Shown one piece after another: positions 7,258 to 11,016 of a stretch of 11,016 nt of DNA. This DNA is from Hydrogenimonas sp. GTDB lineage: Bacteria; Campylobacterota; Campylobacteria; Campylobacterales; Hydrogenimonadaceae. The stretch is taken from contig WGAW01000151.1 in NCBI GenBank assembly GCA_015494675.1, forward strand, positions 1-11,016, written 5' to 3'. The notes under the pieces were generated by a model. It was not told the origin of the DNA and did no database searches. It saw only the letters and a program-made list of their open reading frames with translations. Each line of letters begins with the position of its first letter. Position 1 is the first letter of the stretch. The translations under genes were made by a program, and so were the position numbers.

Positions 7258-7331
7258 TTGTCCACCTTGTTGCAGTATGGGCTAATTTTAAAACAGTTTA
7301 ACTTTTAAAAGATTGAATATCACTAAAAAAA
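7258..7331 (-). promoter_or_regulatory. Promoter region of oadGAB
   Basis: This AT-rich gap precedes oadG. TAAAAT on the minus strand (7290-7285) could be the -10 box, giving a leader of about 20 nt with AAGGTGG before the ATG. Two copies of the palindrome TTTTAAAA (7286-7293 and 7303-7310) are 17 bp apart start to start. They may be simply AT-rich promoter sequence or a regulator site. Confidence 0.4.
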
Positions 7332-7364
7332 GGGATAGTTTGGAGCGAAAGCTACTTTATGCCC
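7325..7364 (-). terminator. Probable terminator of the PLP-enzyme gene
   Basis: On the minus strand GGG, a bulged C and ATA (7364-7358) can pair with TATCCC (7337-7332) around a 20-nt loop that holds a small AGC/GCT stem. Seven T residues follow at once (7331-7325). The stem begins inside the last codons of the gene. It is a modest stem with a good U-tract. Confidence 0.45.
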
Positions 7365-8251
7365 CGATAGCTGTATTGCCGCAGTTGTGAAACGTTGCCG
7401 CTCACCCCGCCGCTGTGAACGTACAGCACCGGCTTCGGAAGCGTATCGTAAGCTCTTTGAAGCTCCAGCCACATCTTCGGAGCGTAAATGAGGTCGAACT
7501 CTATGCCGCCTCTTTTTAGGCTCTTCCAGGTTTTCAGAAACAGCGGATGCGGTTTCGCAAACGGATGTTTGCCGAACGAAAAGAGTATCTTCGGCAAAGA
7601 AGCGGCGTCGGGCTTCAGCCTCCGCCACTGCGCGACAAGCGTCTCTTCGTCCCCGACTACCGGTGTGGTCAAAACCTCTACACTCTCCGGGAGCGCTTCT
7701 CTCAGATAGAGTGCGGTCGTACCGGTTCCGCTCGGAGTCGCGACACTGAATCTTTCATAACCGCTGTTCTGTGCCCACTCGAGAATCTCGGAAGCCAGCA
7801 GGGCGACACCCTCTCGCGCGGCGGGGTCGGCCCCTCCCTGGGGTACGAAGAGGTCCTCTCCTACTTCGCCGCGAATATTTTCGATCTCTTCGTAGAAGTT
7901 TTGCGGCTCGAGCTGATGCAGTACCATTCCCAGTTCCAGCGCACGCTTGAGGTTGCCGGAGGGGTCTCTTTCAAGCCACTTGGGCAACTTTTTGGCGTAG
8001 TAGTGAAACTCCCACCCCTTCATGGCTGCGAGATAGGCTATCGAGAGCATCGCGTTCGACTGCGCGCCGCCGTAACTTACAACCCTTTTTATAGTATTAT
8101 TCCGGAGTTTGAAGAGTGAGTAGAGTTTTCTGAGTTTGTTACCTGAAAAACGGGGATCTATGAGGTCGTCGCGTTTGACGAAAAAGTCGAGCCCCTCCCA
8201 CCTGAAGGGCTCGACTTCGGAGGCTCCGTAGGTCAGATCAGTTGCGACCAA
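7352..8251 (-). CDS. ACC deaminase/D-cysteine desulfhydrase-like PLP enzyme
   Basis: This is a 299-residue fold-type II pyridoxal-phosphate enzyme of the group containing 1-aminocyclopropane-1-carboxylate deaminase and D-cysteine desulfhydrase. KRDDLIDPRFSGNKLRKL (26-43) holds the likely PLP lysine K39. YGGAQSNAM (60-68) is the loop usually written GGxQSNH, and here Ala replaces His. PSGTGTTALYL (173-183) fits the phosphate-binding loop. Near the C-terminus is VHSGGVSGN (278-286). The substrate is unknown. The start is a TTG at 8251, inside the last codons of the aldolase gene (14-nt overlap). An in-frame TGA lies about 30 nt upstream, and no ATG or GTG occurs before the conserved region, so TTG is the only good choice, although its ribosome-binding site is weak. 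Translational coupling with the aldolase is likely. Confidence 0.82.
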   Translation of the reverse strand: MVATDLTYGASEVEPFRWEGLDFFVKRDDLIDPRFSGNKLRKLYSLFKLRNNTIKRVVSYGGAQSNAMLSIAYLAAMKGWEFHYYAKKLPKWLERDPSGNLKRALELGMVLHQLEPQNFYEEIENIRGEVGEDLFVPQGGADPAAREGVALLASEILEWAQNSGYERFSVATPSGTGTTALYLREALPESVEVLTTPVVGDEETLVAQWRRLKPDAASLPKILFSFGKHPFAKPHPLFLKTWKSLKRGGIEFDLIYAPKMWLELQRAYDTLPKPVLYVHSGGVSGNVSQLRQYSYRGIK

Positions 8252-9314
8252 GGCAGTTGAGATCTTTGAATGCCTGAATCAGGCGCTCGGCCATAGACTT
8301 TTCACCCTCTCTAAGCCACTTTCTGGGGTCGTAGTACTTTTTATTCGGTTTATCTTCCCCTTCCGGGTTTCCTATCTGACCCTGCAGATAGTCGCGGTAC
8401 TTCTCGACATACCCCCTGACCCCGTCCCAGAATGCCCATTGGGTATCGGTGTCTATATTCATCTTCACGACACCGTAGCTTATGGCATCCCTGATATCTT
8501 TGAGCTCGGAGCCGCTGCCGCCGTGGAAGACGAAACTGACCGGTTTCGGGCCTGTCTTGAACTTCTCTTCTATATATTTTTGTGAGTTGTCCAGAATCTC
8601 CGGCCTCAGTACCACATTGCCCGGTTTGTATACACCGTGGACATTCCCGAAAGATGCGGCTATCGTAAAGCGTTCGCTCACTTTCGAGAGCTCTTCGTAT
8701 GCGTAAGCGACCTCTTCCGGCTGCGTATAGAGCAGCTTGTTGTCTACATCGGTATTGTCCACACCGTCCTCTTCTCCGCCCGTTATACCGAGCTCTATCT
8801 CCAGGGTCATCCCCATCTTGCTCATGCGCTCGAGGTATGCCTTGCACGTTTCGATATTCTCTTCGATCGGCTCTTCGCTAAGGTCGATCATATGGGAGCT
8901 GAAGAGCGGTTTTCCGTATTTGTGGAAGTGGTGTTCACTCGCTTCGAGCAGTGCGTCGATCCACGGCAGAAGCTTCCTGGCCGCATGGTCGGTGTGAATC
9001 ATGACCGGAACCCCGTAAGCCTCCGCCAGCGTATGGATGTGCTTCGCGCCGCTTATCGCGCCGAGTACCGCACCCTTTTCAGCGTCGAGTCCTTTACCCG
9101 CATTGAAGGCGGCCCCGCCGTTACTGAACTGTATTATGATCGGCGAATCCGCTTTTTTGGCAGCCTCCATCGCGGCATTCATCGAGTTGCTGCCCACTAC
9201 GTTTACCGCCGGAATCGCGAACTCGTTCGCTTTGGCTATCTCGAAAATCTTCTGGACGTCGTCACCGGTGACCACGCCCGGCTGAACCAGATCCAAAATC
9301 TTTCTACCACTCAT
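8238..9314 (-). CDS. fba: Class II fructose-1,6-bisphosphate aldolase
   Basis: This cytoplasmic, zinc-dependent enzyme joins or splits glyceraldehyde 3-phosphate and dihydroxyacetone phosphate versus fructose 1,6-bisphosphate. At 358 residues it is almost the length of E. coli FbaA, and the key residues sit at the same numbers. The catalytic D109 and zinc ligand H110 are in HTDHAARK, E174 is in LEIELG, H226 is in GNVHG, and H264 is in FVFHGGSG. The mobile-loop segment GGEEDGVDN (179-187) and the substrate-binding NIDTDTQWAFWDGVR (286-300) are present. It is therefore class IIA. In an autotrophic Campylobacterota member it would probably work mainly toward sugar synthesis. The gene follows the PEB4-like gene by 10 bp, and its ribosome-binding site is formed by TAAGGA across that gene's stop codon. 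The peb4-fba pair also occurs in Campylobacter. Confidence 0.97.
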   Translation of the reverse strand: MSGRKILDLVQPGVVTGDDVQKIFEIAKANEFAIPAVNVVGSNSMNAAMEAAKKADSPIIIQFSNGGAAFNAGKGLDAEKGAVLGAISGAKHIHTLAEAYGVPVMIHTDHAARKLLPWIDALLEASEHHFHKYGKPLFSSHMIDLSEEPIEENIETCKAYLERMSKMGMTLEIELGITGGEEDGVDNTDVDNKLLYTQPEEVAYAYEELSKVSERFTIAASFGNVHGVYKPGNVVLRPEILDNSQKYIEEKFKTGPKPVSFVFHGGSGSELKDIRDAISYGVVKMNIDTDTQWAFWDGVRGYVEKYRDYLQGQIGNPEGEDKPNKKYYDPRKWLREGEKSMAERLIQAFKDLNCLGRN

Positions 9315-9324
9315 CGACGATTCC

Positions 9325-10143
9325 TTATTTGATCTCTATTTTCGCTTTGGAGCGGAGCTCTTTGGCTATGGACTGCACCTTCTGCTTGAACTTCTCCATC
9401 TTTACGCTCTCTTTTATCCTCTCTTTAACCTCTTCGAAAGGTACCGTCTGCGCGGGCTTTCTCTCTTCTACATATATCACATGGTAGCCGAACTGGGTTT
9501 TTACAGGCTTTTCGGTGAACTCACCCGCTTTCAGGGCGAATGCGGCATCGCTGAACGGCTTGACCATCTGCTCCCTCGCGAAGGTTCCCAGATCTCCTCC
9601 TCTTGAAGCGCTCGGACCTGTAGATTTCGCTTTCGCAAGCTCTTCAAATTTTGCCTTCAGCTCACTTTTCGGAGTCTTCTTGAGCGTGTCGATAATCTGC
9701 TTCGCCTCCGCCTCGGTCTTTACGAGAATATGGCGCGCATGTACCATTTCGGGGCGCATGAACGCGCTTTTGTGCTTCTCGTAGTCTCTTTTCGCCTCCG
9801 CATCGGTAACCGTTATCGAGTCGAGCTGCTTTTTCATCCAGACATCGAGAGCCAGTTTTCTCTTTAGCTTTTCGAGCGCATCGAGATACTCGGGGTCTTT
9901 CTGTATGCCGCTTTTTATCGCCTTCTCTTCGAGCAGCTCCTGCTCGATAACCTGGTCGAGAACTTTTCTCTTCACATCATCGGGAAGCGCGTCGTAGGTT
10001 GTCTGTGCCCCCATCGAATTCAGAACTCTCTGCACCGTCTCTTTGGTTATCCTCTTTCCGTTTACCGTAGCAAGCACATCGGCCGCCGGAACGGATAGTG
10101 CCAGGGTAGCGACACCCAGTGTCGCAATTATCAACTTTTTCAT
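9325..10143 (-). CDS. peb4: Periplasmic SurA/PEB4-type peptidyl-prolyl isomerase
   Basis: This 272-residue exported foldase resembles Campylobacter PEB4 (Cbf2), which helps outer-membrane proteins cross the periplasm and fold. A signal peptide (MKKLIIATLGVATLALSVPA) is followed by probable cleavage at or next to A20. The chaperone part comes next, with DVLATVNGKRIT and several helices to about residue 128. One parvulin domain, about 131-228, shows VHARHILVKTEAEA, SRGGDLGTFAREQMVKPFSD and TQFGYHVIYVEE, all parvulin hallmarks. A C-terminal helix follows (236-264) and ends in a Lys-rich tail. AAAGGAAAC lies just before the ATG. The link to the downstream aldolase gene supports the PEB4 assignment. 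The outer-membrane barrel candidate elsewhere in this window would be a plausible client, by inference only. Confidence 0.9.
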   Translation of the reverse strand: MKKLIIATLGVATLALSVPAADVLATVNGKRITKETVQRVLNSMGAQTTYDALPDDVKRKVLDQVIEQELLEEKAIKSGIQKDPEYLDALEKLKRKLALDVWMKKQLDSITVTDAEAKRDYEKHKSAFMRPEMVHARHILVKTEAEAKQIIDTLKKTPKSELKAKFEELAKAKSTGPSASRGGDLGTFAREQMVKPFSDAAFALKAGEFTEKPVKTQFGYHVIYVEERKPAQTVPFEEVKERIKESVKMEKFKQKVQSIAKELRSKAKIEIK

Positions 10144-10169
10144 CTGTTTCCTTTTTTTAAAATTTTGCT

Positions 10170-10175
10170 ATTTTA
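10170..10175 (-). promoter_or_regulatory. Possible -10 box for the peb4-fba transcript
   Basis: The minus strand reads GATAAAAT in the 58-bp gap after yebC, containing the hexamer TAAAAT. Transcription would start near 10163, about 20 nt before the ATG. No clear terminator follows yebC, so read-through from yebC is also possible. Confidence 0.35.
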
Positions 10176-10201
10176 TCGGAATTAAAATTAACGACGGTAA
10201 A

Positions 10202-10915
10202 TCACGCCATATTGTGGTAGACATTCTGCACATCGTCGTCATCTTCGAGTGCATCTATGAGCCTCTCGACCTTTTCCGCCGTCTCGTCGTCCACATCTAT
10301 CGTATTTGTAGCCACCAGTCCCACGGAACTCTCCAGAATTTCGACACCCGTTTTCTCCACAGCCTGAAGAAGGGTATCGAAATCGGCAGGTTCACTCTCT
10401 ATAACCAGAACCTCGTCGAACTCTTTTATGTCGGTGGCCCCGTTTTCGAGAGCCGCTTCCATCACCTCGTCATCCTTCTCTCCCCTCGGTACCGTGATGA
10501 CACCTTTTTTCTCGAACATCCACGAGACGCTGCCGCTCGTTCCAAGGCTCCCTCCCGCTTTCGAGAAGGCGTGTCGAATGTTCGCCACTGTGCGGTTTTT
10601 GTTGTCTGTCATCGTCTCGACCATTATCGCCACACCCCCGGGGCCGTAACCTTCGTAGGTGATCTCTTCGTAGTTTACACCCTTGAGGTTGCCTGTGGCT
10701 TTGTCGATCGCACGCTGAATGTTCTCCGCGGGCATCGATACCGCGCGTGCACGCTCTATGGCGAGCCTGAGCGCGGCGTTCGTGTCGGGGTCGCCTCCTC
10801 CGGCTTTGGCGGCCGTGGTTATGTCACGTACCGCCTTTGTAAAGAGCTTCCCCTTTTTCGCATCCTCTTTGGCTTTTATATGTTTGACTTTGGACCATTT
10901 GTTATGACCGGCCAT
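10202..10915 (-). CDS. yebC: YebC/PmpR-family regulatory or translation factor
   Basis: This 237-residue cytoplasmic protein is a clear YebC/TACO1 family member. The N-terminal [19 protein letters not shown], with [12 protein letters not shown] following, is the family hallmark. RAIDKATG (68-75) and the central motif [14 protein letters not shown] (87-100) are also diagnostic, followed by [20 protein letters not shown]. The C-terminal domain ends in a very acidic segment, [16 protein letters not shown]. The family was first described as DNA-binding transcription regulators (PmpR, YebC), while mitochondrial TACO1 and recent bacterial work point to a role in translating proline-rich stretches. 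I cannot tell which applies here. GAGGAG lies close before the ATG. It is the first gene of the right-hand minus-strand group. Confidence 0.96.
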   Translation of the reverse strand: MAGHNKWSKVKHIKAKEDAKKGKLFTKAVRDITTAAKAGGGDPDTNAALRLAIERARAVSMPAENIQRAIDKATGNLKGVNYEEITYEGYGPGGVAIMVETMTDNKNRTVANIRHAFSKAGGSLGTSGSVSWMFEKKGVITVPRGEKDDEVMEAALENGATDIKEFDEVLVIESEPADFDTLLQAVEKTGVEILESSVGLVATNTIDVDDETAEKVERLIDALEDDDDVQNVYHNMA

Positions 10916-10966
10916 AAGCTCCTCTTCCTTTTAAATTTCCGATTTCGAATCTGTACTGATGTTACG

Positions 10967-11012
10967 CAAATTCCGGGCAAAGCCCGTAATTTGGCAGGGC
11001 CTGACCGGCCCT
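10967..11012. repeat. Tandem hairpins, probable intergenic repeat element
   Basis: Two hairpins are nearly adjacent. The first pairs CAAATT (10967-10972) with AATTTG (10988-10993) and, after one mismatch, CGGGC (10974-10978) with GCCCG (10982-10986) over an AAA loop. The second pairs AGGGCC (10996-11001) with GGCCCT (11007-11012) over TGACC. Neither is followed by a T-run inside the window. Their GC-rich, symmetrical form in the gap upstream of yebC resembles REP-like repeats. A terminator for a gene beyond the right edge is also possible. Confidence 0.5.
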
Positions 11013-11016
11013 ACAA

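Noticed and set aside
8637..9332. Plus-strand open frame of 231 codons opposite the aldolase gene
   Set aside because: It is an antisense shadow of fba, whose active-site residues are all in place, and shows no recognisable domain.
10959..11016. Plus-strand small frame MLRKFRAKPVIWQ... running off the right edge
   Set aside because: It has no ribosome-binding site and lies almost wholly in the double-hairpin repeat, so it is more likely repeat sequence than a coding gene.

Overview
The window looks like chromosome from a member of the Campylobacterota (the former Epsilonproteobacteria). The evidence is the gene content: a PEB4-type periplasmic foldase directly upstream of a class II aldolase, as in Campylobacter, and a divergent OadA with its OadB and a short OadG of the kind found in this phylum. 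GC content looks intermediate, near half by eye. A hydrothermal or sulfidic autotroph such as a Hydrogenimonas, Sulfurovum or Sulfurimonas relative would fit, but the genus is inference. No phage, insertion sequence, CRISPR array or toxin-antitoxin pair is visible.

Layout, left to right. Positions 84-1373 (minus) carry hisD, the last step of histidine synthesis. It is divergent from a tRNA-Leu(CAG) gene at 1459-1545 (plus), and both have -10 boxes in the short gap between them. A 244-bp gap with foldable sequence follows, then a plus-strand gene at 1790-2755 for an exported, probably outer-membrane beta-barrel protein of unknown function. This gene converges on a minus-strand AI-2E/PerM-family membrane protein (2766-3794), and the two share a symmetrical terminator that overlaps both stop codons.

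Upstream of the AI-2E gene, on the same strand, is oadG-oadA-oadB (7257 down to 3847), a sodium-translocating oxaloacetate decarboxylase. The genes are separated by only 20 and 10 bp, and a strong hairpin lies just after oadB. The alpha subunit joins a divergent carboxyltransferase domain to a biotin carrier domain. An in-frame ATG with a purine-rich ribosome-binding-like sequence sits exactly at the join.

The right third is another minus-strand set: yebC (10915-10202), a PEB4-like SurA-type peptidyl-prolyl isomerase (10143-9325), class II fructose-bisphosphate aldolase (9314-8238), and an ACC-deaminase/D-cysteine-desulfhydrase-like PLP enzyme (8251-7352). The last starts at TTG inside the end of the aldolase gene. 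Two tandem hairpins lie upstream of yebC at the right edge and look like an intergenic repeat.

Together this is mostly core metabolism. Oxaloacetate/pyruvate interconversion coupled to sodium, and aldolase working probably in the gluconeogenic direction, would suit central carbon flow in an autotroph. The foldase may serve outer-membrane proteins such as the barrel candidate in this window. I found no convincing new multi-gene system. The best leads are the possible second product of oadA, the divergent OadA active-site surroundings, the unusual PLP enzyme and the edge repeat.
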